This document shows, piece by piece, positions 22,205-33,070 of a stretch of 64,000 nucleotides of DNA. The position numbers and the translations under genes are program-made. Every line of letters begins with the position of its first letter. Position 1 is the first letter of the stretch. Origin of the DNA: Molanna angustata (Eukaryota; Arthropoda; Insecta; Trichoptera; Molannidae); contig OY754970.1 in NCBI GenBank assembly GCA_963576475.1, forward strand, positions 34,846,619 through 34,910,618, in the 5' to 3' direction. The notes below the pieces were generated by a model. The model was not told the origin of the DNA. It worked only from the letters and a program-made list of their open reading frames with translations, and made no database searches.

Positions 22205-22470
22205 TAATTATAGTAGGTTGATGTGGCAATGGGCTGGGCATATGGCTCGACAGGGGGATACTAGGTGGGCACCCAGAATCCTACAGTGAAGGCCCTGGAC
22301 CAAAAATAGAAGTGTCGGAAGACCCCCCAAAAGGTGGTCCGATTACATAGTTCAGCAAGCTGAAAAGACCTGGATGCGAAGGGGGAAAGACAGAGACGAA
22401 TGGAAAGAATGGAAGAGGCCTACATCCAGCAGTGCAGGGAGGAAGGCTAAAGAAGAAGAGAAGAAGAAGG
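22205..22470 (+). pseudogene. LINE C-terminal remnant (RTE/R4-like style)
   Basis: The plus frame reads MWQWAGHMARQGDTRWAPRI, LQ, a stop, RPWTKNRSVGRPPKRWSDYI, VQQAEKTWMRRGKDRDEWKE and WKRPTSSSAGRKAKEEEKK. This is the classic C-terminal order of a widespread insect LINE group (WxWAGHxARxxDxRW...ILxWRP..GKRSVGRPxxRWxDDI...W...A.DR..W......Y). One stop interrupts it. It ends in an AAGAAGAAG tract, as do the copies at 43.4 and 63.05 kb. Confidence 0.75.
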
Positions 22471-23555
22471 TACTTAGACAATGAACCTATGAAAATAGTG
22501 ATTTTAATAAATGATTCATAGTTTCGGATTAAATTGGTAAAATCAATGTAGATTTGATATTCTATGAATAAATATTTATTTTTAAAGAAAATGGATTATC
22601 GCTGCGCTGTCTAAATCGCTCAAATCAAATGTTCCTTATACTTTATCATACATAATCTCGTGTATTAAAACGTTTTTTAGAACCTTAAATTATAATATCT
22701 CGAGGTCATCAGTCACAAAATATAATTTACTTATTAAATTAATAAATTTGCCTAACACTTTGATTCACCCCCATTTAGATTGAATGAGTGACGTATCCGC
22801 TAAAGACGTACGTCAATCAAAATGCGCGGCATATTCTGATATCGTGGTATTAAATCCGATCCCCGACTCATCAAGCAAAACCTTTGGCGTACTAAAGTCA
22901 CTAATAATAATAACCCGAACACAAAGGAACAAGGTAAATTTTCTTTGTCATATGACTTTCATATCACGGAGGATGACAGTTTTGTGAGGAGACGTTAACT
23001 CCGAGGCATATTTTGATATTCTCGGATGAAAGTGGGCTTCGTCATAATCTCCCAGAATCTTTGAGCTGCCTTTAAAATTGTTTTAATTTAAGGATTTACA
23101 TATCTCTCTTTCTCTCCTCCCAGAACTTTTGAATAATTCTGTCAATTTTAAATTCGATGTATTATAATTTATCGATAAATAAAATTAAGTTTCTTTTAGG
23201 AAGTAAAAATATGAATAATACTTATTGTTAATTCACAGACTTTAAATTCTAAATAAGGTTATACTAACAAGCTTTTAAATTCAATTAGGCTATTAGTTTA
23301 TACTTTTTAGTGCATTTTTAATGTTTTTATTTATTTAAGTTTTTTATGTTTTCATTGTAGCTGTTTTTGGAGTCGGATTGAATTACCTACTTTAAAAAAT
23401 CTTTAGCTAATATTTTGAGATATCTCAACAGAAACAAAGCGGGAATATATAGAACAGCGATTACCACTTGTCAATTGGTTTTCGTGATGACTTTAAGACC
23501 TTGTGCATCGATCACCAATGCTATTTATTTTTCTTATTCATTAATATAAAAAAAT
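22471..23555. other. AT-rich interval, nothing recognised
   Basis: A 67-residue frame (22784-22987) in a slightly less AT-rich stretch has no recognisable motif. Confidence 0.4.
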
Positions 23556-23562
23556 ACATGGG

Positions 23563-23950
23563 TCGATGGCAGAGCGTTCAGCGCATTGGGTTAGTAATCC
23601 AGTGGTCGCGAGTTCGAATCCTACCTCGATCGATTTCTTTCACCTATTGCACAAGCATGTATGCTTATTTTAGGGAATGAAGGAAGATGTATATGTGCTT
23701 GTTAAGGCGACCGTGAATGGTTAGTTCGTTTTCTGAGCCCGAACCTACCTAAATTAGCTATAGTGTAGATAAAAAAGAATAACAATCACTCAGATACTGT
23801 GTACATATCTTCAAGCGTGATAAGCTTATCGTGAGTACTTCCTTTAAAACCCCTTAACTCACGATAAAGAATTCTTCGCAATGGACACGGTAGCTTTTTT
23901 GCCAAAAAGGAATATGTCCTTGTTAAACAAGTAGACATAAACATAAAAAA
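23563..23950 (+). repeat. tRNA-derived SINE (family 3)
   Basis: The head GGTCGATGGCAGAGCGTTCA includes an A-box-like GGCAGAGCG. The anticodon-like loop TTAGTAA sits in a 5-bp stem, as in tRNA-Thr(AGT). GCGAGTTCGAATCC gives a perfect B box. GGTCGAT at the start pairs with ATCGATC after the T arm. The T stem itself pairs poorly, so this is a SINE head, not a working tRNA. The body includes a 12-bp inverted repeat (TTATCGTGAGT...ACTCACGATAA at 23826-23867) and ends TATGTCCTTGTTAAACAAGT with an AT-rich tail. Part of the body recurs at 24.98-25.07 kb. Confidence 0.75.
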
Positions 23951-24600
23951 ATAATAAAATAAAATTTCAATACAATTACATACTAGAAATTGAGCATGTG
24001 TGTATCAGTAGCGGAATTGCTTATAGTAGCCGAAAATCTTGGCTTGCTTATGAATATTGTATTAAAAAATTCAAGATCTAATATATTTTTGACTGTTTTA
24101 TTGAAAGCATACTACAAGATTAAAAATTGAACCGATTGTAGATACGATGCTCGACAAGGCAACAAACGTAAAAATTATTTTTGTGATTGTGATTTTAAAA
24201 TGTTTTCATGGCCACTCAAATGAGCAACGATGCTAAAAAATATTAAATATTCGACATTTCCAAATTTTCTTTCAAGGTTTGCCTAGTCTGAAAGTTTTAG
24301 GCACGCCCCTGGTATGTGATCATCTCACTAGGAAATACCTAATCAATAATAAAAATCTTATCAATTATGGTATTTACGCCGTTTGACAATAAGCTAAACA
24401 CACCATCGCTATCTATCGAAACACAATGAAACTTTTTCTAACGTCATCTATCGAGAAGTTGGTTAGTAGAAAATTAAAGCCGCGATCTTCTAATTAAACT
24501 TCCGTCCATATTCTGCCAAACTCGTATTTCACTTTCATATATTTATAAGTGTAATAATAATTTGGCGTTATCTCGCACGACGTGATATAATTTTATGAGC
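23951..24600. other. AT-rich interval, nothing recognised
   Basis: No frame or repeat partner could be supported. Confidence 0.4.
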
Positions 24601-24645
24601 GGGAAAATTCGTCGCATCACATTTTGTACGTTGTGAGTCGAGACA

Positions 24646-24695
24646 GATATAAATAAGAACCAGAATCGATTATACGTCAGAGGCTCGTCAGTCGC
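24646..24695 (+). promoter_or_regulatory. Possible pol II core promoter
   Basis: TATAAATA at 24648-24655 is followed by TCAGAG with its A at 24679, 31 bp from the first T of the TATA box. That is the canonical spacing of an insect TATA-initiator pair. A better initiator word, TCAGTC, begins at 24688. The surroundings are CpG-richer than the window (ATCTCGCACGACGTG; GAAAATTCGTCGCATC). The downstream sequence is G-rich with an 82-residue frame of no recognised family. No coding exon is evident, so the promoter is a hypothesis. Confidence 0.3.
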
Positions 24696-24979
24696 TCTGT
24701 GAGGGGTGATTGACGGCTGAAGGATGTTTGAAACACTTGACGGGTGGGGCCGCTGGGAGGAAGGGTGGAAATGTGGGGAGGGGAGGGAAACAGGAAGACA
24801 CCTACGGTATGGGAGGGGAGGAGGGGGAGGAGATCAGTATAGGAATCAACTGAAATTGAAAAAGGAAAATGACTCGTTAGAAATATATAGAGCAGTTTAT
24901 TTATCTCGTAGTTTCAGCAAGGAAATAAAAAAAAAAATACAATACATCATGTTCAATATGAGGGTCGAATAAATGAGTC

Positions 24980-25066
24980 GATTTTAGGGAACGTAGGAAG
25001 ATGCATATGTACTTGTTTAACAAGGACATATTTGTTTTTTAAAAAATATGAGAGCTACCAGCAGTG
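24980..25066. repeat. SINE family 3 fragment, partly inverted
   Basis: TTTTAGGGAACGTAGGAAGA then TGCATATGTACTTGTT matches the forward body at 23.68-23.70 kb. The adjoining AACAAGGACATATTTG...AGCTACC matches the family's 3' end in reverse complement. The copy is therefore rearranged or fold-back-like. Confidence 0.5.
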
Positions 25067-26040
25067 CAACCAAATATTTTGTTTTCGAATCATTGTGCAA
25101 TTGATATAAAATGGCGGTTGGATTTTCAATATAATTTATAATCCCAATTGACGTTTGATAACCATATTTATGGGCCGTCCACACTTGACCTAGGTATGAT
25201 TCATCTCTAATATAATATTATCGACATGTTAAATTTGTTATGAAATAGGTATGAAAAAATATCGATGTGTGCAAAGTCTAGCTTGGACGAACTATAATAG
25301 GGAACCTATGAGTATTTATATACAAACTCACTTTTAAATGCAACTGGCTCTCGCGAGAGGAATAAATTGTAAGCTTACTCAAAGTAGTAATAAGCTAACC
25401 TGGACGAAAATACCTGTGAGTAAAGGGAAATGACTGTATACCACTTATTTTATTTTTATGTATTTTTGTTTTTTATCTATGTTCAACTTGGACACAATCT
25501 TGATGTTACGATGGATAAATTACTACTGTTTCGACTTCAAACCTATTTATTCACCTTCATACGCTATGCTCGCATTTCGGATTTGTAGAACACAGGATTA
25601 TTAATTGCAATTGGAATAGAAGTCAAACGAATTTCCACTTGTTCGCACTCCTGTGTATAACATACTGAATCCGATATTAAGCCTTCTCACGAACATTAAG
25701 AGGTCGTTGATATTTTGTTGAATTGTGTAATTGTACGTCTGGCTGACGAATTTATTAGTATTATTAGCGGTCGTTAAAATGTGGCCTTAGCAAAAAAGGC
25801 GCCAAAACTGTTATTTTACAAGACAAGAAAGAGCTGATGAAAAGAATATGTATAGCAATAAATACATATATAGGTTTAACTATTTGTTAAACTAGAATTA
25901 GAATTAAATACGGGTAATTGAATTAATATGATATAGAATTAATAAGTTCATTTATTCTCAAATCTGTCATTATATATAATAATAAACATAGTCTTTTTAT
26001 TTTCAAATGTTTGAATGTTAACTTTGTGGTTCATATTTAA
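25067..26040. other. AT-rich interval, nothing recognised
   Basis: No gene, repeat or RNA-like signal could be supported. Confidence 0.45.
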
Positions 26041-26098
26041 CAAATTAAATTTAAAGATATAACTTTGTATTAACCACGTTTTTTGGTTGAAACGATGC

Positions 26099-26131
26099 GA
26101 CCGGTTTCGGAACTAACCGTTCCCTCATCAG
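26099..26131 (-). ncRNA. Hammerhead ribozyme core, left arm
   Basis: On the minus strand CTGATGA (26131-26125) is followed by a helix II of GGAAC/GTTCC around GGTTA, with one extra G from the CCC run, and then GAAACCGGTC ending at 26099, the expected cleavage point. It is the inverted twin of the right-arm motif. The extra base in helix II probably weakens but need not abolish folding. Confidence 0.6.
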
Positions 26132-26150
26132 GCTAACTTTCAACTAGTTA

Positions 26151-26186
26151 GCCTGATGAGGAACGGTTAGTTCCGAAACCGGTCGC
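26151..26186 (+). ncRNA. Hammerhead ribozyme core, right arm
   Basis: All invariant core positions are present. CTGATGA lies at 26153-26159. Helix II is GGAAC (26160-26164) with GTTCC (26170-26174), five perfect pairs around loop GGTTA. GAAA is at 26175-26178. A minimal helix III (A-C/G-T around CG) is followed by the cleavage C at 26184. Helix I has only two sure pairs next to the core (GC/GC). Very short helix III hammerheads are known from Penelope-like elements, where they may act as dimers. Activity is inference. Confidence 0.7.
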
Positions 26187-26389
26187 ATCGTTTCAACCAA
26201 AAAACGTGGTTAATACAAAGTTATATCTTTAAATTTAAATAGTCTTTTTAATTTGGCGATAGAAAATTTTTTGTTTAACTTCAAATATGAATAAAAACAT
26301 GTTTTGTCAAATAATTTGTTATTTAAACAAAAATTTCACCGTTTATTTGTTCATTGAAATAATCGCTTCTATTTTTTCACTGTTTAATT

Positions 26390-26715
26390 TTTATACGCTA
26401 ATGAGTTATCAAGTAAAAACATTTATCTTACTACATAACACAATTGTTAGAAGTCAATTGGAACATGCGTCAGTCATCTGGAATCCACAATATAATATTT
26501 ATATTAAAACATGAAGTACAAATTTGATAATAAATACAAACATAAATTGTAGACTTTACATACGAGATGAAGGGCCTCAGATTTAAAGTACCTTTATGAC
26601 ATAATAAACTCCAATATTGACTGTACAGTACATACCGTCTGAAAATTATCAACTTCAACATACCAAACAGAGAAACAAGGCACACCCCAGCGTTCTTTTT
26701 TGAGAAAAAAAAACA
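26390..26715 (+). pseudogene. Jockey-like reverse transcriptase thumb/C-terminal remnant
   Basis: The frame to 26514 ends LMSYQVKTFILLHNTIVRSQ then LEHASVIWNPQYNIYI. It matches the jockey/CR1 motif (LK.LY..LVRS.LEYASV.W.P.Y..H) that follows the reverse transcriptase core. After the stop, further drifted codons continue, with a LRDEGPQI-like region then a stretch equivalent to LYDIINSNIDC...YHLKIINFNIPNRETRHTPAFF in mixed frames. It is inactive. The tail of this LINE is probably the ATAAATAAATAA at about 26991-27004. Confidence 0.65.
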
Positions 26716-27004
26716 CTAACGCCGCTCAGAATTCGCCACTGTACCGATGTTTTACCACATATAATAATTTTGAAGGGATTAAGTCCTTGGATGTATTCTG
26801 TGTGTCCAGCACCCTTTTCAGGAGCCACATTAGACAGGAATAAATCATTGTTTTGTTACCAGCAGTGAGTACATGTAATATGAAATCAAAGGTGGGATGA
26901 TTAAGTTACAATTATTTATGTTATTTTTATTTATTATATTGTTAAATTTTTATTTTTGTACGTTGCCCATTTTTTTAAATACACAAATTAAAAATAAATA
27001 AATA

Positions 27005-27432
27005 AAGCGTCATATAACTCTTTTGTCAGACGCAGTTGTAAATTGTGTAATTCTGTCATTAAGTCTGATATAGATATTCTAAATAACGATTTTGCAGTTT
27101 TTAAAAGAAAACTTTTTAATATTGTGTAAAAAGAATACTTTTTAACTTATATGTGGGTACGTGTTAACTGTTTTCTTTTTTTTCTTTTCATTTCTTGACT
27201 GGTTAACTGGTTAATTATTTTAATATTTTTATTTTTTATTATGTTATGTTTTATTTCAATCTTGTTTATTCTTCCTCTTGCTATAACTAATGTTTTTTCC
27301 TTCATAAAGTATCTTATTGTAAACCATTTATGGAAACTTTGCTGGTTTATTTGATAATCATTTTGTATCATTACAATTTATTTATAAAACTGTATGTTTC
27401 CTTGATAAATAAATAAATAAAGCGTCATATAA
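27005..27432 (+). mobile_element. 5'-truncated LINE with 13-bp target-site duplications
   Basis: AAGCGTCATATAA occurs at 27005-27017 and again at 27420-27432. Between them lies an insert whose first part codes SFVRRSCKLCNSVIKSDIDI followed by LNNDFAVFKRKLFNIV and a stop. This is the last 36 residues of a jockey-like reverse transcriptase (ND...FKRKL). About 260 bp of 3' UTR and an (ATAA)n tail follow. The layout is a complete target-primed insertion product. Its target is the tail of the older LINE upstream. Confidence 0.85.
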
Positions 27433-28435
27433 ATCGGTAAATAGGTAGATATTAGAATATTCAATTGAGGAAGTTAATTTTGCTCCCGTCTTGTAATTAA
27501 TAGTAGAGTTTTTTAGAAAGTTTTAAGCAATCCTGTACTTGTTCTTTTACTTATATAGTATTGTATATTTTTTAAACATGATTAAGTTAAAATATATTGA
27601 AAGGACAGATACGGAATACTTAGAAATATTATTTCGTAAAAAACCTGATACTAAAAACAAATAACGAGTTGTATGCCATTAAAAAAAAATTAGGCGCGTG
27701 GTGCCACACAGAAGCACTCTGTCACGACTAGAATTAGTATTTTTTGACTAATTTACATGAATATCGTGACGAGTGTTTTCGATTTATTATCGCGCGACTC
27801 CACGAAAAATTACATTTTACCGAAAATATTATGAAGATGTTATTATTAAAATAGAATAAAAATATCATTATTTTTCAATGTCCCCGCATCAAACCGACAA
27901 AAATGAAGTCAACTCAATGACAAATGATCTCGAAGGGCAATAAATTCCCGCACAAATTGAATAAATCTTTAAAAGAAGCATTCTTGAAGCTCCGTCTTCT
28001 TATTACAGTATTATAAGCCGGCACCAAGAATTAATATTATTATTTCAACTAGGTAATAAATCCATCCGTGTGGCAATATTTAAAATATCTGGTGACCAAA
28101 ACATGACATTTCTGGAAAAGACATTCGTTTTGTTTTGTTTTGGTTTTATATAATAAAGATGTTATCTTTATTGAGGAAGTAAACATTCGAATACACATGT
28201 TATAATTTTTCAAAGGAACCTAATAGACACGTAGAACAACAAAAATGTACCTAGCAAGTATCATATTATATCAACGTAAGAAAATATATTTATTTAAGTC
28301 TTTTTATCCATTTACATTTCTACATTATAATTTATTAAATATCTAAAAATCATCCAACTTTCGATTTGTTCAAGAGAATTTATTTCTCTAAACAGATCAA
28401 CAAATTTTAAATCCAAGATCCCAACTTAGAGGATT
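27433..28435. other. AT-rich interval, nothing recognised
   Basis: No gene or repeat could be supported. Confidence 0.45.
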
Positions 28436-28439
28436 CGCA

Positions 28440-28570
28440 GCATATACATATATATGTTATATTATAATATATGAATTAACTCAGAATTTGGAGTATAACA
28501 TTTAGTGTCTGCGTGTCCGTTATAACATTTGATCCTTTTGATACACATAGCCCAAAATTTCAGAAAATAT
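28440..28570 (+). repeat. Dispersed repeat U, copy 2
   Basis: AACTCAGAATTTGGAGTATA, ACATTTAGTGTCTGCGTGTC and TTTGATCCTTTTGATACACA pair with the inverted copy at 5.03-5.17 kb. Confidence 0.5.
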
Positions 28571-28865
28571 TTCTCAAGAAAAACATTTTTATAAAAACAA
28601 GTTTATGTTCATTTTTTTTAAATATCGCAAAACACCGAAACACCAACAATATATGTAATTAAAGTATCTATAAAAAAGCATACATTATACAAAAAATACC
28701 GAACTATATCAAAAGTCTTTTAGATAATTTTTGTATGATTTGACTTTAGTGACGAGATTGTTTCATACAATTTGTATGGCAGTATACACAATATCTACGG
28801 GGACCCTCAATAGATGATACTTTACATACATAGGTACAACATACCATCAAGCTGTTTACCTACTT

Positions 28866-28928
28866 ATTTGGGGTAGGGAAAAAGGACTGACCTCCTCACT
28901 TTCCCATCTTGACATACATGTTTTGTAT
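28866..28928 (-). repeat. LINE-A 3' end, degenerate fragment
   Basis: TTATTTGGGGTAGGGAAAAA ... GACCTCCTCACTTTCCCATC then TTGACATACAT. This is the minus-strand equivalent of the LINE-A end (TATTTGGGGTAGGCAGAGAG ... CTCCTCTCTCTTGACATACA). Confidence 0.5.
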
Positions 28929-29342
28929 ACAAAATAAAATATCTGAAAATATTCAATAATTTGGATTTAAGGGTTTATTGTTTGTCACGTATTCTTCAAC
29001 CATGCATAGGTACTATCGCCGTCGACAGTTGAATCTCTTGTGTTGCAAGTAACTAGTTAAGTAGATGAAAATATTTTTTTCTGGTACCTACACACAGCTA
29101 ACGACTAATTATAACCCAAATTTTTTTTCTATAAATAAAACGGATTTGCACGAAATAAATTATTTTTTAAATGTTTATTTGAAAAAGTAATATAACTGAT
29201 AGTATAGTACCTACCTACAAGGTTCGCACCATACTATCAGCTTATAAATTCAACTACAGGTAATACTAATTTTATAAAAAAAAAGGATTGTCAACAAAAA
29301 AGATACGATTTTAAATAAAAGAAACAGAGATCACACTGAACA

Positions 29343-29800
29343 ATGGTAGGTACACGCACACTATTTTCTTCTGTTGGTGTTGACTATATTGTGGATAGTG
29401 ATGACTCTTTGAAACAATTGAATTTTTACAAAAAGAAAATGCAGTAGCTATAGTTATAGTAGACAAACTTCTGAATCAAATGGTGAATGTGACAATCTAA
29501 ACCCAGCAGATGCAAGTAAGTGTGAAGTTCACTGTATTTAAATTGATGATGACATATCGGATAAAGAATTATCTCCAATCAACCTTGAAAACATTCAAGC
29601 TGAAAGTAACGTAGATTCAGAAATAGTCATAATAAGTTCAAATGCCGTTTCACCTGAGGAACATATCAATTTTGAAGAATTGACCGATAGTGGTAAACAT
29701 TAAGATGCTGTAGATGAAGAGACACGTAAAAAATCACCCAGTGAAAAGACTTGACTTGAAGACAATACACACGTCACAGTTAATACATTTTTTTGTTGAA
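29343..29800 (+). pseudogene. Unrecognised acidic reading frame with scattered stops
   Basis: From ATG at 29343 the frame gives MVGTRTLFSSVGVDYIVDSD then DSLKQLNFYKKKMQ. After a stop-rich junction another frame runs ESNGECDNLNPADASKCEVH, IDDDISDKELSPINLENIQA, ESNVDSEIVIISSNAVSPEE and HINFEELTDSGKH, broken by only four stops over about 110 codons. The peptide is rich in D, E, S and N and lacks the AT-codon look of chance frames nearby. It could be the N-terminal acidic part of a transposase-type protein or a dead host exon. I do not recognise it. Confidence 0.35.
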
Positions 29801-30735
29801 TTTTAACCTATAAATACATTAGGGACTAACATAAAATTCTACAGATATTCATATAAAAGAAATAATAAATAAATGATATTAATACCTAATAATGCAATTT
29901 TTTAAAACTGCAAACCATTTACCCTAACATTGCAGACTGTTAAGTTGAATTTACGGGTTTTATAAATCCTAACAAACGTCATTAAGTTGTAGAATCGAAT
30001 TGTTGTATGAATTTCGCTTCAACATCATCAATACACCTTCCCAACAACTGCACATAGCTGTCATAGCCATTACAGTAAATCCAGTGAATCCAAACACTGG
30101 AGACAATAATTATAGGAATAAAATATATTATGACGGTGTCTCCTGTCTCCATACTTGACATTAGCTAAATACCTCGTAGTTTCCAAGATCTGACGATAGA
30201 CTATTGGAGACATGTTTACGGCACAATTGGATTTAACAGCTTCTAAATAATTTAGTGTTATTCGTGTATATTGACTGGTGGAATCGAAACCCTCATTTAA
30301 TATGCACAAAAACGTATGGTAATGTGACGTAGAGTCAGGACCGGATCTATAGCTGTAGGCGCCTGTCGCACTATATAAAGCTCCTTCTTATTCCTTAAAA
30401 ATCGACCATCAATTTTTCAATATATATTTTTTGAACTTTTTTAATTAAGCAATAGTTGAATTCAAATGCAACTAAATATTTTTTCAATAAAGTAATAATT
30501 ATTTTACTTCTTTACTGACGAAATTCTCATGGGTATTATGACATGATTTCATTTAAACTTACATTTTTTTTTTCTATCTTTTCCAACACAATTTTTAACT
30601 TATTTCTCAATATTCATTCACTCATTCATACCTTTACGCTATATTTGCACAATGTAGGTTAATCAGCGACAGGCGTGCGGGTGTGAATTACTTTATAAAA
30701 GAAAGCAAGACACATGTGTGTATACCTACACATCA
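29801..30735. other. Unassigned
   Basis: A 79-residue minus frame at 30070-30309 has no recognisable motif. No repeat is seen. Confidence 0.4.
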
Positions 30736-30739
30736 GTCT

Positions 30740-30790
30740 CGTTTAACCTATAAAGGCACTACATTCAGAATGGGTGGTGAACCTCATTGT
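30740..30790 (+). repeat. Dispersed repeat V
   Basis: AGAATGGGTGGTGAACCTCA followed by TTG also occurs at 45.74-45.76 kb. In both places TCTCGT or CTCGTCTC lies just before it. Confidence 0.5.
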
Positions 30791-32920
30791 TGAACTATGT
30801 GAGATTTTATTTCGGCTGTTGTATTTTCGATTATCCGGCTCATAATATTTTCTGAATATGTTGGTAAAAAATAATAGTGAACCAGAAAAAATATTTTATC
30901 CCTTTTTAGTGCATTTAAATATCAGCGTAGTTTTTAAAAAGGTTGAATTATTTGTCTCGAAATGTTTTTGATATTTTTTAAATATACAGTAATTTGTGCA
31001 ACTAGACATTTTTACAATGCCAGTGTGTATTTCAGATTATTTTCCTAATATTTGGCGCCCCAGATTTCTTTTTAACTGGCATTACTGCACCATTTGACGC
31101 TAGATAGGATGCGGCTCTGCGTACAGAGAACATCACGATAGAGTCCATTTGTAAATAGGCATACAATATTTTCAAAAATCAATGAACATAAAGATATGGA
31201 AATAAATACCGTAGAGTAGATTAATGGGACGACGCTTATGAAGTTATGTGCATATACGTCAATAAACATGTCACCCAAATATCCATCTAATTAAAACTCC
31301 TTTTTATCCAAAACCTCGTGTCGTATCTAAATGTTGCTGCCGGAGGAGGCAGACCAATTAAGGGGGACCTAGAGCAAGAGGTGGCGTAGGAAAAAATAAG
31401 AAGTGTAATAGAGACCAACCGCAGACATAAAAAGGTATAAATTTATAGTGACAGTATTGATTGTTTTGTCGGGAATATAGATAAGTGTATTGGCAATAAA
31501 TCTTCATCTTCTCTCGAGGTTCGTAGTCAGATGAAGAGAGGGTGGTCATTTGTGAACAGATCATCAGAAGGCTTTTTATTTATGCACTTTTTTAACGCAT
31601 AGGTACAATTTATTTTTATCACTTTTTGAGTTTTATTTTATTTTGATCACACCATTTATATAATATGCTTCATTAAAAATAGATAACTGCTGCCCAACTA
31701 GGTATACCTGTTCTAGGGCTAGCAGTGTACATATTATTATAATATTTCACAGAAGACATATAGGTTGTACTTTATGTGAATTATATAATGTGAATCATAC
31801 AGTATACATATTGTGTATGTAGGTATCTATCTTGTCATTTTTTATTTGTTAATTGCAAAAAAAAAAAACAAAAATTGTATCTCTTGGGAATATTGAACTG
31901 ACAGAACATGGATGTTACCACATCCACACTCCGTCAGTCATATATTTATTCAGTCGAGTCACAAATCAAATCAAGTCAGCACAATATGTACAAGTTCATT
32001 AAATTATTAATTGAATTTTTTTTTATGTTATTTATTACAAATCAATACAACGTTTACATATAAATTCCATTATATGATTCATATTAACCCTCATTAATTG
32101 AGATGAAATCTCGTGTTTAAAGAGGGGAGTATCTTTTTTGTATTGTGACATTCGCCAAAACATTGCACATCTACTAACAAATACCTGCATGCAATAACTT
32201 GCAAATACCTGCAAAAACACCTGTAGATACCTGCATCTCCCTATCTTTCAAAAACTTAGTTCTTATTCGTGTATTATAACATTTAAATGCAGAGGAAGGT
32301 GGTAGGTACACTGCCGATAAGAAAAAAAAATAGTATCAAAAATATGAAATTAATCAAAAATATCCAATGACTCGAATTGAATCAGCGTTTGAATCAATCA
32401 CTTTTCATACATTTATTTTAAAAAACTAATGAAAAATTAAATTGTTTCCAACCCATGTCACGTATTTTGAAAACATCGTTTATTCTCGAAAATAATCAAA
32501 TAAGCGGCGGGCGACTAACAAAATATCCAGGAATATGACGCGAGAGACAGAAGACGCAAACCATTCGTCACCCATCACAACCAAAAGAACAAGTTTGTCG
32601 GTTTGATTTGTGGTTTCATCGGGAGATATTTATACAAGTAGGTCGTAAACATTTTAACGACGAACCTGTCATATTAATTGTAAATTATGCATGCCAAAGT
32701 CTGACTGGTCACATCGGTATTTTTTCGTTTTATTAACGTTTCACCAACTTACCCGTCTTTAGCACGGGGCTGTTTTTTTTATAATTGCTATACATAATGT
32801 TGTTTTTTTTTAATTTCATTCAAGAGCAGTCATTAAATTTGTATTTTTGTTTGAATTGTTCGAATTTAGACAAATCTTATTATTTGATACCAAAAATGGC
32901 CAAAAATTAATTGACGCTCT
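30791..32920. other. AT-rich interval, nothing recognised
   Basis: Three short minus-strand frames (31072-31278, 31358-31564, 32035-32220) have no motif. A small duplication (AATACCTGCA/AAATACCTGC) occurs at about 32180-32240. Nothing else is seen. Confidence 0.45.
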
Positions 32921-32924
32921 CAAA

Positions 32925-33070
32925 AGTGACTACACGGACAAAAAAAGAGTACCTATTTATAACGAATTTTGAGAATGCTACACGGACAAAAAAAGAATAA
33001 TTTAACGACTATTTTAGAATGCTACACGGACAAAAAAAGAGATTTTTTAACGACAATTTTTGAATGAGTT
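32925..33070. repeat. Three-copy tandem repeat, about 45-55 bp unit
   Basis: GCTACACGGACAAAAAAAGA (first copy ACTACACGGAC) recurs three times, followed by TTTAACGA-CTATTTT-GAAT, from 32925 to about 33070. Confidence 0.85.

Larger units (their letters stand above)
26045..26238. repeat. Near-perfect palindrome carrying two hammerhead cores
   Basis: Arms 26045-26138 and 26146-26238 are exact reverse complements except for one extra C in the left arm (CCC at 26122-26124). The loop is TTCAACT. Each arm contains a hammerhead ribozyme core, in opposite orientation. The outer 50 bp (TAACTTTGTATTAACCACGT...GGTTGAAACGATGCG) is also mirrored. The unit is probably derived from a Penelope-like or similar hammerhead-bearing retroelement. 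No reverse transcriptase is adjacent in readable form. Confidence 0.9.

Noticed and set aside
23563..23640. Functional tRNA-Thr gene
   Set aside because: The anticodon loop and B box are good, but the T stem pairs poorly and the A-box region is irregular. A SINE body follows directly.
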